DNA of 30,037 bases. Source: a virus. Location of the stretch: IMG/VR virus record IMGVR_UViG_3300025127_000168, positions 1 to 30,037 of that record; one strand, given 5' to 3'. A program made the translations under genes and the position numbers. A model generated the notes under the pieces. That model did not search any database, had not been told where the DNA came from, and was given only the letters and a program-made list of their open reading frames with translations. Below, piece by piece: positions 15,995 to 22,210 of this stretch. The stretch's first letter is position 1, and every line of letters starts with the position of its first letter.

Positions 15995-16671
15995 CACTCT
16001 TCCTCATTATAAAGGTTATCAAACACCCTGTTTACATCTAACGTATAATCTAAATCACTTTTAGAATAATGTATATGAGCAGATGGCTTGAAGTCTGGGG
16101 CACCAGTCCCCGTCTCAAACCAAGCTGGATGAGTTACTCTAACACGGTTGTTGGGCAACGCCACAATATTTCCTGTCCACTCACCAGCATCAAGCAAATG
16201 CAACACATGGCTCTGCTTATGTTGTGCGGGATCATCCGCGATTTCGTTTTCTGAATAATCTACAGTGAACAAATATTTGGCAGGAAACATCTCGCCATCT
16301 ATCTTTGCAAACCAGGGACAAGGTGTGGCTCTATCTAAGACATACACAGCGTGGTTATGTGATGAGCAATCCCATGGTTGTGCATCATGAACAGCCATAG
16401 GGACAGGCCATTCTTCTAAAGGCTCATCTGCCACCAGTGCAGTGATAGGCATACGCGCCCACATCGCACCACCGTGTACAGTGTCCTCTTCCTCGCCTTC
16501 TGCTTCGATGCCCGTGAATATAACCTGAAAGCTCAACGACCTGCATGGCATAGTCGTCACAGCAATAGCCATGGCGTGTAAAAACTCGCCATGGTATTTC
16601 TCATGGTTGTGTGTGTATTCCCGGCGCACCCAGCACTTGAAGTGAGGGATGTTGCTTTGAAGATAAGGCAT
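15994..16671 (-). CDS. Conserved hypothetical protein (225 aa), His/Trp-rich
   Basis: ATG start overlapping the upstream stop by 1 nt. The N-terminus reads MPYLQSNIPHFKCWVRREY then THNHEKYHGEFLHAMAIAV; the core has GGAMWARMPITALVADEP and WDCSSHNHAVYVLDR, and the rest is beta-rich with many His and Trp residues (HKQSHVLHLLDAGEWTGN, VRVTHPAWFETG). Two Cys/His pairs could bind a metal, but no standard zinc motif is present. I have an impression of related proteins in marine phages with no known role. Position between the basic-protein cluster and the neck genes suggests a virion protein, but nothing shows it. Confidence 0.6.
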   Translation of the reverse strand: MPYLQSNIPHFKCWVRREYTHNHEKYHGEFLHAMAIAVTTMPCRSLSFQVIFTGIEAEGEEEDTVHGGAMWARMPITALVADEPLEEWPVPMAVHDAQPWDCSSHNHAVYVLDRATPCPWFAKIDGEMFPAKYLFTVDYSENEIADDPAQHKQSHVLHLLDAGEWTGNIVALPNNRVRVTHPAWFETGTGAPDFKPSAHIHYSKSDLDYTLDVNRVFDNLYNEEE

Positions 16672-16892
16672 TACGCTTTAGTGAGCTTGTAACCTTTTTT
16701 CTTCGCTGCTGCTCTTATTTGAGCCAGTGTCATTGTGGGTTTTTTAGTGGCACCGCCACGCTTCATGCCCTTGGACTTCATCATACCGCCACGCTTCATG
16801 CCCTTGGACTTCATACCAACGGCACCGCCACGGCGATAGCCTTTAGACTTCATCATACCGCCCTTTTTCATGCCCTTCCGTTTCTTCATCAT
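16671..16892 (-). CDS. Lys/Gly/Met repeat mini-protein (73 aa)
   Basis: ATGATG start overlapping the upstream stop by 4 nt, with AGAAGGAG 9-10 nt before it. The first 50 residues are almost only K, R, G, M and S, in repeated units of the type MKSKGMKRGGM (11 residues). The last 20 (TMTLAQIRAAAKKKGYKLTKA) are helical. The composition suggests nucleic acid or membrane contact. It belongs to a run of five basic small genes. Function unknown; I would treat a DNA-compaction or virion DNA-associated role as speculation. Confidence 0.6.
   Translation of the reverse strand: MMKKRKGMKKGGMMKSKGYRRGGAVGMKSKGMKRGGMMKSKGMKRGGATKKPTMTLAQIRAAAKKKGYKLTKA
16752..16814 (-). repeat. 30-bp direct repeat, 33-bp period
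   Basis: The 30-bp sequence at 16752-16781 recurs exactly at 16785-16814, and a degenerate third copy lies around 16822-16856. It encodes the MKSKGMKRGG units of the 73-aa protein. Identity at the nucleotide level, including third positions, means the duplication is recent or kept similar by recombination. Confidence 0.85.
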
Positions 16893-17173
16893 CGCGTCTT
16901 TCTCCTTCTAACTGCTTTGACTCTACGAGGTTTACCGGCTGGTTGTCCCAACCGTTTCTTTTGACTAACTCTACTGCGCTTCTCAGCGGCTGTCATTTCT
17001 TTAGTAGTCTTGGGTGTTTTAGAAGAGACTCGTTTTGACGGACGACAATACGGTGTGCCCCTCTTCTCTCCTTTTCTACGACCACACTTTTTACCCGTGC
17101 GAACGTCTTTCCAGTCCTCTTTGAACCAGCGTTTAAGGGCCAACCCTTTTTTAGTTTTTCTTACTGCTGGCAT
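16889..17173 (-). CDS. Basic small protein, DUF5872-like (94 aa)
   Basis: ATG overlaps the upstream stop by 1 nt (TGATG). Contains KRWFKEDWKDVRTGKKCGR, GEKRGTPYCRPSKRVSSKTP and a C-terminal Lys/Arg tail (GKPRRVKAVRRRKTR). The pattern W(F/V)KEDW.D...GK.CGR...YC(R/K)PS.R resembles a family of unknown function found in phages and large viruses (named DUF5872 in my recollection). Two Cys residues, 20-25 residues apart, could form a small metal site. Net charge is very positive. A DNA- or RNA-binding role is inferred only from composition. Confidence 0.62.
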   Translation of the reverse strand: MPAVRKTKKGLALKRWFKEDWKDVRTGKKCGRRKGEKRGTPYCRPSKRVSSKTPKTTKEMTAAEKRSRVSQKKRLGQPAGKPRRVKAVRRRKTR

Positions 17174-17400
17174 CAGTAGATCTTGGTGGTTTTATAGCGG
17201 TACTTCTGTCCGTTTCTGAACTTTGAAGCTCCGCGCACCATTCCTCCATCTGCTTTTCTAACTGTTTTACTCTTGCTTTTATTTCCCCAGTTTTTAGCTC
17301 CGACTTTTCTGCACTTGGCAATTGCACCGGAAGCGTAAGCACTCGGAAAGACACGATAACGTGCCTTGACTTTGTGGTAACAAGCATCCTTTTTTGACAT
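17173..17400 (-). CDS. Basic small protein with KDACYHKVK motif (75 aa)
   Basis: I use the ATG at 17400, 1 nt after the upstream stop, with AGGA about 10 nt before it; a start at 17439 would overlap the upstream gene by 38 nt and is less likely. The sequence begins MSKKDACYHKVKARYRVFPS, then AYASGAIAKCRKVGAKNWG, then a Gly/Lys/Arg-rich tail. The segment around Cys, Tyr, His and Val followed by FPSAYASGAIAKCRKVGA is strongly conserved-looking and occurs in small phage and algal-virus proteins of unknown function. Two Cys and a His could chelate metal. It overlaps the next gene by 1 nt. Confidence 0.62.
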   Translation of the reverse strand: MSKKDACYHKVKARYRVFPSAYASGAIAKCRKVGAKNWGNKSKSKTVRKADGGMVRGASKFRNGQKYRYKTTKIY

Positions 17401-17401
17401 C

Positions 17402-17557
17402 TCATTTCTTCCTTTTCCTGCGTCCTGCACAATGGGCACGCTCTGAAAAGCCTCTGGGCTTTTTACAGTTTATACTACGCTTGCGTTTTGCGCTCCATTT
17501 TCTTTTCTGTGGAGGCTTGGTGATCTGCTTCGGTATGCTCGACCTAGAGATCGTCAT
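17402..17557 (-). CDS. Basic mini-protein with CKKPRGFSERAHCA motif (51 aa)
   Basis: ATG at 17557 forms TAATG with the upstream stop; the stop TGA at 17402-17404 lies 1 nt before the next ATG. The protein starts MTISRSSIPKQITKPP, then KRKWSAKRKRSINCKKPRGF, then SERAHCAGRRKRKK. The GFS..(A/H)C pattern after CKKP is also present in the neighbouring DUF6321-like gene (FCARS). It is close to 50% Lys/Arg/Ser. The tight spacing on both sides and the recognisable Cys-containing motif support it despite its length. Confidence 0.55.
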   Translation of the reverse strand: MTISRSSIPKQITKPPQKRKWSAKRKRSINCKKPRGFSERAHCAGRRKRKK

Positions 17558-17757
17558 TAGAACAACCTCTCAACAAAAGGCAGTAACGCAGTTGCTATGA
17601 TGATACCCACCAGATATTTAAAGTTTGCTGAGATGTTGGCATCCAGCTTATCCATTTTTTGTTTACCGTCTTCTAGCCGACGTTGTATTTCCTCGTATCG
17701 AAGAGAACATTCTGCTTCGTGCTTTTCTATACGGGCTACTGCTTCCTGAATTTTCAT
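17557..17757 (-). CDS. Tail-anchored coiled-coil protein, XhlA-like (66 aa)
   Basis: ATG is 1 nt downstream of the upstream stop. Residues 1-45 form a charged coiled coil (AVARIEKHEAECSLRYEEIQ, then RRLEDGKQKMDKLDANI), and residues about 48-65 a single hydrophobic helix (YLVGIIIATALLPFVERLF). This layout (coil, then one C-terminal membrane segment) matches small phage membrane proteins of the XhlA type, sometimes tied to lysis, though homology is not established here. It could also anchor a virion or DNA-binding complex to the membrane. It sits among basic proteins, not beside the holin. Confidence 0.55.
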   Translation of the reverse strand: MKIQEAVARIEKHEAECSLRYEEIQRRLEDGKQKMDKLDANISANFKYLVGIIIATALLPFVERLF

Positions 17758-17758
17758 G

Positions 17759-18043
17759 TCAACACTTCCACCGTCTTCTTGCCTGACGCAATCTGCTGTT
17801 AGGATTCTTCGCGGCTTTGGGAAACTTCTTCATCTGACCAGCAGAACGAGCGCAGAATGATTTTCTACGCTTTGCCGCCGCGCTACCTTTTTTGACTTTA
17901 CCTGTAACGGCAGTCTTCAGCTTACTACCGGGGTTCATACGACGATATGCAGCTACGCCCTTCTTAGTCATGCCTGCTCCGGCCTTGGTTGGCCTGAAGT
18001 TCTTTTTGTTTCGGGCTGGCATCTTGCTGGCTTTTCTAGTCAT
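17759..18043 (-). CDS. DUF6321-like basic protein (94 aa)
   Basis: I choose the ATG at 18043, which overlaps the upstream gene by 8 nt; a GTG at 18079 gives a longer form but overlaps more. The core reads AGAGMTKKGVAAYRRMNPG, SKLKTAVTGKVKKGSAAAKR, RKSFCARSAGQMKKFPKAAK, NPNSRLRQARRRWKC (consecutive pieces). This is a well-populated phage family, which I recall as DUF6321, with conserved GVAAYRR, NPGSKLKTAVTGKVKKGS and KRRKSFCARS. Function unknown. It is basic and likely nucleic-acid-binding. The two conserved Cys are at positions about 60 and 94. Confidence 0.7.
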   Translation of the reverse strand: MTRKASKMPARNKKNFRPTKAGAGMTKKGVAAYRRMNPGSKLKTAVTGKVKKGSAAAKRRKSFCARSAGQMKKFPKAAKNPNSRLRQARRRWKC

Positions 18044-18743
18044 CTCGACCACCATAGTAATCAGACATGGACACTTCACCGCTTGCAGGCACGTTAGGGT
18101 TTACAGAAGAACTGACCGTTGTTGTTTCGGCTTTACGACGAACAATTCCGTAACTTATTGGGTCATCAAACGTATTCGGACTTGCGCCAACCCCAGGATC
18201 AGCCTCACTATCCGTTGCAAAGATTGTTGGGCCAAGTTGATAAATGAAACCACCTGTTTGAATTAAAATAGTGTTGGCTGCATTAGTCGCGTTTCCAAGT
18301 ATGAAAAACGCTGATTGAGTTCCAAAAAACCCAGGGTCTCCAAGAGTTCCATTACTGGTTGAGCTTCCAGATATACTTCCCGTTGTATCAGCAACAATCG
18401 TTACGCCTGCCCAGACCAATGTAAAAACTGCTGAAGGCAGTGTAAAACCACCGCTTTGGAAGCCTCTGTTTACAGTGCTAACTCTATAGTAATACTCATT
18501 CCCATCACTTGGTGTTCCTGAAAAAGTAACGGGAAAAGAACTTGAGGAATTAGAGTTGGTTATTTTACTGCTAGGTGTGCGCCCGTAATACGCACTAAAA
18601 GTCCCTGCGGTTGTACTTGAAATAGTGGCGGGGACATTATCCCCGCCAATGTAATACTCCGAAAGCGAGATTGGATTCGTGCCTCCAAACTCTGACTGAA
18701 TTTCAGAAAACTTTATTGCAGAACCGGAAGCCTGAAGAACCAT
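18036..18743 (-). CDS. Virion protein with SEIQ-EFGG and S(L/M)S(E/D)YY motifs (235 aa)
   Basis: ATG preceded by a GGGGGACGAG Shine-Dalgarno-like stretch. Residues 10-35 read IKFSEIQSEFGGTNPISLSE then YYIGG; this is a motif of small marine-phage virion proteins. The middle is beta-rich with TTAGTFSAYYGRTPSSK and VFTLVWAGVTIVADT. The C-terminus closes with VSMSDYYGGRDD, a second copy of the SLSEYYGG box. The two boxes at opposite ends could mediate assembly contacts. No enzyme motif. Its stop codon overlaps the DUF6321-like gene by 8 nt. Confidence 0.7.
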   Translation of the reverse strand: MVLQASGSAIKFSEIQSEFGGTNPISLSEYYIGGDNVPATISSTTAGTFSAYYGRTPSSKITNSNSSSSFPVTFSGTPSDGNEYYYRVSTVNRGFQSGGFTLPSAVFTLVWAGVTIVADTTGSISGSSTSNGTLGDPGFFGTQSAFFILGNATNAANTILIQTGGFIYQLGPTIFATDSEADPGVGASPNTFDDPISYGIVRRKAETTTVSSSVNPNVPASGEVSMSDYYGGRDD

Positions 18744-18752
18744 CTCGTCCCC

Positions 18753-19373
18753 CTAACCGTGGAAGAACGTCATCATGTCTACTGTGGCAATGGTGTAAAC
18801 AACATACAAACCATCTTCAAACACCACGCCCTCTTCGGGTATCGTGTTATCAATCGTTGTATTGTCTGTACCAATCGTTCTGGCCTTAAATGTTGCTGAA
18901 CCACTTGCGTTCGGATCGCCATTGAAAAACTCAATCACTCCAGCAGTACCACCAGAGACAATCGAATAACCTTTCAAACGTGTGCGACCAGCAAATACAA
19001 CATCAGCGGCTGAAGCACTTGTACCTGCTGTAACTGTACCAGCAGGATCACCAACAGCAGTGATGCTTGTAATTGTCTTGAAGTAGTTTGAGCTTGTAGC
19101 TGTGCCTGAGTCTGCACCAGTCAAAGATTCCGTCAAAGCAGAACCGTTCACATCTGTACCAACGATAGTGAAAGAAATACCACTGTCATCACCGCCTGAC
19201 ACAACCACCAGCTTTCGGCCTGACCCTGCAAGGGTAACTGCACCACTGTCAGCCAAGGCACCACCAATAACCAAAGCAGCGTTGTTGGCTACTTGAGCAG
19301 AAGCTGAAATGCCATCTGGATCAGCAGCAACTTCGTCGCTAATGAACCTAGCTTTTACGTCTGAACCTGCCAT
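18753..19373 (-). CDS. Structural beta protein (206 aa)
   Basis: ATG with AAGGAG 7-8 nt upstream. The N-terminus is MAGSDVKARFISDEVAADPD. Most of the protein is Ser/Thr/Gly/Val-rich beta: AALVIGGALADSGAVTLAGS, GRKLVVVSGGDDSGISFTIV, then RTRLKGYSIVSGGTAGVIEF and a closing EEGVVFEDGLYVVYTIATVD. This arrangement (gain-of-strand repeat, FNGD, then EDGLYV.Y near the end) is one I associate with abundant virion proteins of marine phages, possibly decoration or tail proteins. A weak hairpin lies upstream. Confidence 0.65.
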   Translation of the reverse strand: MAGSDVKARFISDEVAADPDGISASAQVANNAALVIGGALADSGAVTLAGSGRKLVVVSGGDDSGISFTIVGTDVNGSALTESLTGADSGTATSSNYFKTITSITAVGDPAGTVTAGTSASAADVVFAGRTRLKGYSIVSGGTAGVIEFFNGDPNASGSATFKARTIGTDNTTIDNTIPEEGVVFEDGLYVVYTIATVDMMTFFHG

Positions 19374-19388
19374 GCTAAACTCCTTATC

Positions 19389-19415
19389 AAAAGGAGAGGG
19401 GTTTTACCCCCTCTC
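19389..19415 (-). terminator. Weak intrinsic terminator or processing hairpin
   Basis: 8-bp perfect GC-rich stem (GAGAGGGG with CCCCTCTC, arms 19394-19401 and 19408-19415) around a 6-nt loop. On the minus strand it is followed by CTTTTG, a poor U tract. It sits in the 46-nt gap between the 208-aa and 206-aa genes, just before an AAGGAG ribosome binding site. It could attenuate rather than stop transcription, giving the upstream gene more mRNA. Confidence 0.55.
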
Positions 19416-19419
19416 GTTA

Positions 19420-20046
19420 CTAGGCTTCGTAACCCATCAATTCAATAAAGAGTTTACCAGCAGTATAATCAGCGTCAGTTGTGTCACCCAGTGTGAGGTA
19501 CAAGAACTCATCCGCAGCAGGTACAGCTGAGAAATAGACCTTACTACCAAGAGTAGCATCGCCTGCGTTTACCAAAAGGGTTTCTGTCAAACTAGAGATA
19601 GCACCGTCTTCAACACCTGTGCTTTCTGTAGCCGAATGTACGTTGATGTCTGGATCGCCACCAGCAGGTGCTTCAAAGCACTCCATGCTACCTGTCAGAA
19701 TCGTGCCGTTTCGGGCGGCTGTAATCTGACCAATGTGACATACGTTAGACGTTCCGTTCACACCGATGATGTCACCGCTTGCAGTTGAGCGCAAACCAGT
19801 CAGGTCGATAAGAATACGGGTAGTGATGATACCACCCACACGCTGGACAGCACTGCGATAAATCGTACCTGTGCCGCCTGTGATACCTGTTCCAGCTTCG
19901 GTTGCAAGTGTGTTTGCATCAAACGACGATACGCCTGTTGAACTGATGCTTGAGAGCGTTGTGATGGCTCCCGTTGTAGCGTTTTCACTGATTGAGGTGA
20001 ATCCACCTTTGGAGCGCACTGGCCCCGTGAATGTTGTATTAGCCAT
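19420..20046 (-). CDS. Structural protein following the internal promoter (208 aa)
   Basis: ATG with AGGAGA about 7 nt upstream. Begins MANTTFTGPVRSKGGFTSIS, a start typical of abundant virion proteins in marine phages. The rest is beta-rich with IYRSAVQRVGGIITTRILID, a glycine hinge GTNGTSNV-like region, GSMECFEAPAGGDPDINVHS, TETLLVNAGDATLGSKVYFS and a closing AGKLFIELMGYE. The gene lies directly after a promoter candidate and hairpin leader and is followed by a hairpin, which suggests independent, strong expression. Candidate head decoration or tail protein. Confidence 0.7.
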   Translation of the reverse strand: MANTTFTGPVRSKGGFTSISENATTGAITTLSSISSTGVSSFDANTLATEAGTGITGGTGTIYRSAVQRVGGIITTRILIDLTGLRSTASGDIIGVNGTSNVCHIGQITAARNGTILTGSMECFEAPAGGDPDINVHSATESTGVEDGAISSLTETLLVNAGDATLGSKVYFSAVPAADEFLYLTLGDTTDADYTAGKLFIELMGYEA

Positions 20047-20071
20047 GTAAATCTCCTGTCGTGGCTAGTGT

Positions 20072-20090
20072 CAGTCACACCATGTGACTG
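20072..20090 (-). other. Hairpin in 5' leader of the 208-aa gene
   Basis: Near-perfect palindrome CAGTCAC-acc-aTGTGACTG with a stem of 8 bp and a 3-nt loop. Relative to the promoter candidate its 5' edge would be about 7 nt from the transcription start, and it ends about 14 nt before the ribosome binding site. Position and shape fit a 5' mRNA stabiliser; an operator is the alternative. Confidence 0.5.
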
Positions 20091-20103
20091 TCAGGATTTT
20101 TAA

Positions 20104-20132
20104 AGTATAGACACAAAAAAAGGGGCGGTCAA
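20104..20132 (-). promoter_or_regulatory. Sigma70-like promoter inside the capsid terminator
   Basis: On the minus strand TTGACC (20132-20127) and TATACT (20109-20104) are separated by exactly 17 nt, matching TTGACA-17-TATAAT at 5 of 6 positions in each box. The -35 box lies in the loop and 3' arm of the capsid-gene terminator, and the T tract forms part of the spacer. The predicted start, near 20097, is about 50 nt upstream of the 208-aa gene. Confidence 0.55.
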
Positions 20133-20144
20133 ACAACCGCCCCT
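20115..20144 (-). terminator. Strong intrinsic terminator after the major capsid gene
   Basis: Perfect 9-bp stem (20121-20129 pairs with 20136-20144), loop of 6 nt, GC-rich, immediately followed on the minus strand by a run of seven T (20121-20115, the first paired at the stem base). It lies 18 nt after the capsid stop codon. There is no T run on the other side, so it is directed to the minus strand only. The sequence fits the textbook rho-independent form. Confidence 0.9.
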
Positions 20145-20161
20145 CTTCTGGCGTGGGAAAG

Positions 20162-21070
20162 TTACGCGCCCGGTGAGCCGAACACGCACCGTGGGTCGCT
20201 AAAGCCGAAGCTATAACGCTCACGCGCCTTATAACGCATGTTGCCTGTATCGAAATCAGGCTCCATTTGTGTTGTCAGCGACAGACGCTCAAAGTGCTTG
20301 AAGCCATTCGGTGAGTCCGTCTTGATGAAGAACGCATCTGTGTCTGTCAGATAATCGTTTACGACATAACCTTCCGGCAACATTCCCATGTTGCGGATGG
20401 CATTTGTGTCGTTATCTGCCGTAGCAGTACGAAGATTTGAAGCCATCAGACGCTCTGCAACAAACTGAAGCTGACGCGGAATGATCAGTTTCGACCCGCG
20501 AAGGGCGATGATCAGACCACGCTCATCAACAAAACCAGCAATGCTGATCAGAGCATCTTCAAGAGATGTCTCGTTCAGATCAGCAGCTACGCTGGGTTCG
20601 TTAGCCAGTGTGCCACCATTAGTAAGCGGGTGATCAGTTGCACAAAGCTCTTTGCCATCGCCACCTTTTTTGGTGCTGTCGAAAGCATTGTTGAGAATTG
20701 CAGCAGCTTTAACCTGCTTAGTATGAGCCATGGCCCGTGCCAACGCACGAGTGTAACGAGATGAGAGACGATCATACAGATTGTCCTCAACAGCTTCTTC
20801 CGTTACGGAGAAAGCCGACGCTACTGTTTCGTGATTGTAACGAGCCGTGTATGCCTCTTGTGCGTCATCGAAAGTTACTGCTGAACCTTCAGACTTAGTG
20901 GGAGCAGCACCGAAACCAGACAGCATGACCTCTTCTTCAAAGGCTCTATCAGAAGCCTCTGTGTCGAAGATTTCAGCGTGTTGGCCTTCGTAACGGTTAT
21001 ACTCCATCCCGAACAGGGCGTTGAGGCCGGGTTCGAGTTCTTTTGCAAGTTGTGCGCGAGAAATAGCCAT
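20162..21070 (-). CDS. Major capsid protein, HK97 fold, Mu gpT-like
   Basis: 302 aa. Begins MAISRAQLAKELEPGLNALF. Contains a block common to gpT-like capsid proteins: YTARYNHETVASAFSVTEEA, then DNLYDRLSSRYTRALARAM, KQVKAAAILNNAFD, then DGKELCATDHPL and a later FVDERGLIIALRGSKLIIP. The final part has FFIKTDSPNGFKHFERLSLT, RYKARERYSFGFSDPR. Location (after scaffold-like and decoration-like genes) and length near 300 aa fit the family. No separate prohead protease is visible. The GroES-like gene upstream may help fold it. The gene is the last before a strong terminator, as expected for the most abundant virion protein. Confidence 0.82.
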   Translation of the reverse strand: MAISRAQLAKELEPGLNALFGMEYNRYEGQHAEIFDTEASDRAFEEEVMLSGFGAAPTKSEGSAVTFDDAQEAYTARYNHETVASAFSVTEEAVEDNLYDRLSSRYTRALARAMAHTKQVKAAAILNNAFDSTKKGGDGKELCATDHPLTNGGTLANEPSVAADLNETSLEDALISIAGFVDERGLIIALRGSKLIIPRQLQFVAERLMASNLRTATADNDTNAIRNMGMLPEGYVVNDYLTDTDAFFIKTDSPNGFKHFERLSLTTQMEPDFDTGNMRYKARERYSFGFSDPRCVFGSPGA

Positions 21071-21081
21071 AACCTAAACTC

Positions 21082-21717
21082 CTATACGCCTGTCGTCGAA
21101 ACAGTACCACCTGCAATCGCACCATTCGGTGAATTGAAGTGGTTGTTCAGACGCACGATTACACCAATGCCAGAGGCCGCAAAGTCTGCGTTCTCGACAT
21201 CATCAACAATACCCATAATCCGAAGATTCAGATTAGCTGTTGTAGCGATAGTACTGACTGCCAACGCTGCGGAGGACTTGCCGGTAGTTGTGCTACCAGA
21301 AGTACCCGAAGAGAAGTTCGCGTTCGCAAAAATTGCGGCACGAGCTGTCGCTTCGTTTGTCAGCGTAGCGTCAGACGCTACTATATACAGTTGTAGGGGA
21401 TCATCATTAACAAAGGCACGGACAGGAAAATTACTGTCTGCGCCAGAACCAGGCCAGTGTTTTGAGAACACTGTTTCACCGGTAGTTGAGCTTACATATT
21501 CGCATCCAGCAAACGCTCCCAACAGACCTACAGTTCCACCAGCGGCTGCACCAACAATGTCGATAAAACCTGTGCTAAGTGGAATAACTGGAGAACCTGT
21601 ATAGATGACGTTTGAGTTATCGGAAGCAATACGGTACTCAGTCAAACCAGTGCTGTTTGTGTTCTGTCCTACTTTTGCGTAAGGACGTAGGCCAAATGCA
21701 CCATTTGAGTTTGCCAT
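21082..21717 (-). CDS. Head decoration/stabilisation-type protein (211 aa)
   Basis: ATG with AGGAG 7-8 nt upstream. Opens MANSNGAFGLRPYAKVGQNT; the body is beta-rich with YRIASDNSNVIYTGSPVIP, an FAGCEYVSSTTGETVFSKHW segment, FVNDDPLQLYIVASDATLTN and a Gly/Ser/Thr linker, ending with NLNLRIMGIVDDVEN and VIVRLNNHF. It lies directly upstream of the capsid gene. The form (small, Gly/Ser/Thr-rich, no helices) matches capsid decoration-type proteins in marine phages. Family assignment is by pattern; moderate confidence. Confidence 0.68.
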   Translation of the reverse strand: MANSNGAFGLRPYAKVGQNTNSTGLTEYRIASDNSNVIYTGSPVIPLSTGFIDIVGAAAGGTVGLLGAFAGCEYVSSTTGETVFSKHWPGSGADSNFPVRAFVNDDPLQLYIVASDATLTNEATARAAIFANANFSSGTSGSTTTGKSSAALAVSTIATTANLNLRIMGIVDDVENADFAASGIGVIVRLNNHFNSPNGAIAGGTVSTTGV

Positions 21718-21744
21718 TTTATACTCCTAACAAACGTTTCAGTT

Positions 21745-22209
21745 CTATTCGGAGGAATCGTTTCCTTTGCCCCCGAAAGTTACACGACTTTGCCGATCAC
21801 TTTGTATCGGCATTGAGGGATGTTGCTCCCTCATGAGGTTTTCATCAACGGCTTTCATCTGGTTGCGGGTCTGATCCCGGAAATAAGCAGTTCTTTCAGA
21901 AACCGTTTCCTCTGAAATCCGGCAGAGCATAAGCCCACCGTTTCCAATCACACCTTGAAATTTACCTTCGTCGATTGTGGGTGCCTCAAAATCTGGATAT
22001 TCATCCGATCTTACCGGCTCCCATCCTTCTCGAAGTTTGGCATGAACATTTGTCTTGTCATCCTCACCTCTAATGCCGACTCTTACCCACCGATGCACAT
22101 ATCCAGCGGGGGGTTGCGGTGCCTCCAGCATACTAGGGGGCTTCCAAGGAGTTTTGCGCGCAGTTTTTTTGCGAGTCTGCGACTCTCGTGGTATGCGTTT
22201 CTCAGTCAT
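21745..22209 (-). CDS. Conserved-type hypothetical protein between scaffold and decoration genes (154 aa)
   Basis: ATG start 1 nt after the upstream stop. N-terminus is strongly basic (RIPRESQTRKKTARKTPWKP). The core reads HRWVRVGIRGEDDKTNVHAK then LREGWEPVRSDEYPDFEAP, GVIGNGGLMLCRISEETVSE, and an acidic/helical end with FRDQTRNQMKAVDENLM. The pattern WVR...DD..NV..K...GWEPV......P..........IG..GL.L..........R..Y(F) is one I associate with short proteins next to capsid genes of marine phages. Role unknown; it may help capsid assembly. No membrane segment. Confidence 0.65.
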   Translation of the reverse strand: MTEKRIPRESQTRKKTARKTPWKPPSMLEAPQPPAGYVHRWVRVGIRGEDDKTNVHAKLREGWEPVRSDEYPDFEAPTIDEGKFQGVIGNGGLMLCRISEETVSERTAYFRDQTRNQMKAVDENLMREQHPSMPIQSDRQSRVTFGGKGNDSSE

Positions 22210-22210
22210 G

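Noticed and set aside
16006-16011. TATAAT on the minus strand before the neck gene as a promoter
   Set aside because: It lies inside the last codons of the 225-aa gene; the -35 candidate (TAAACA) matches only 4 of 6 positions.
17401-17439. Upstream ATG at 17439 as the start of the KDACYHKVK protein
   Set aside because: It would overlap the 51-aa gene by 38 nt. The ATG at 17400 sits 1 nt after that gene's stop, has a ribosome binding site and begins where the recognisable motif begins.
18044-18079. GTG at 18079 as the start of the DUF6321-like gene
   Set aside because: It adds 12 residues (many Cys/Val) that do not belong to the family pattern and increases overlap with the upstream gene from 8 to 44 nt. 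The ATG at 18043 is preferred.
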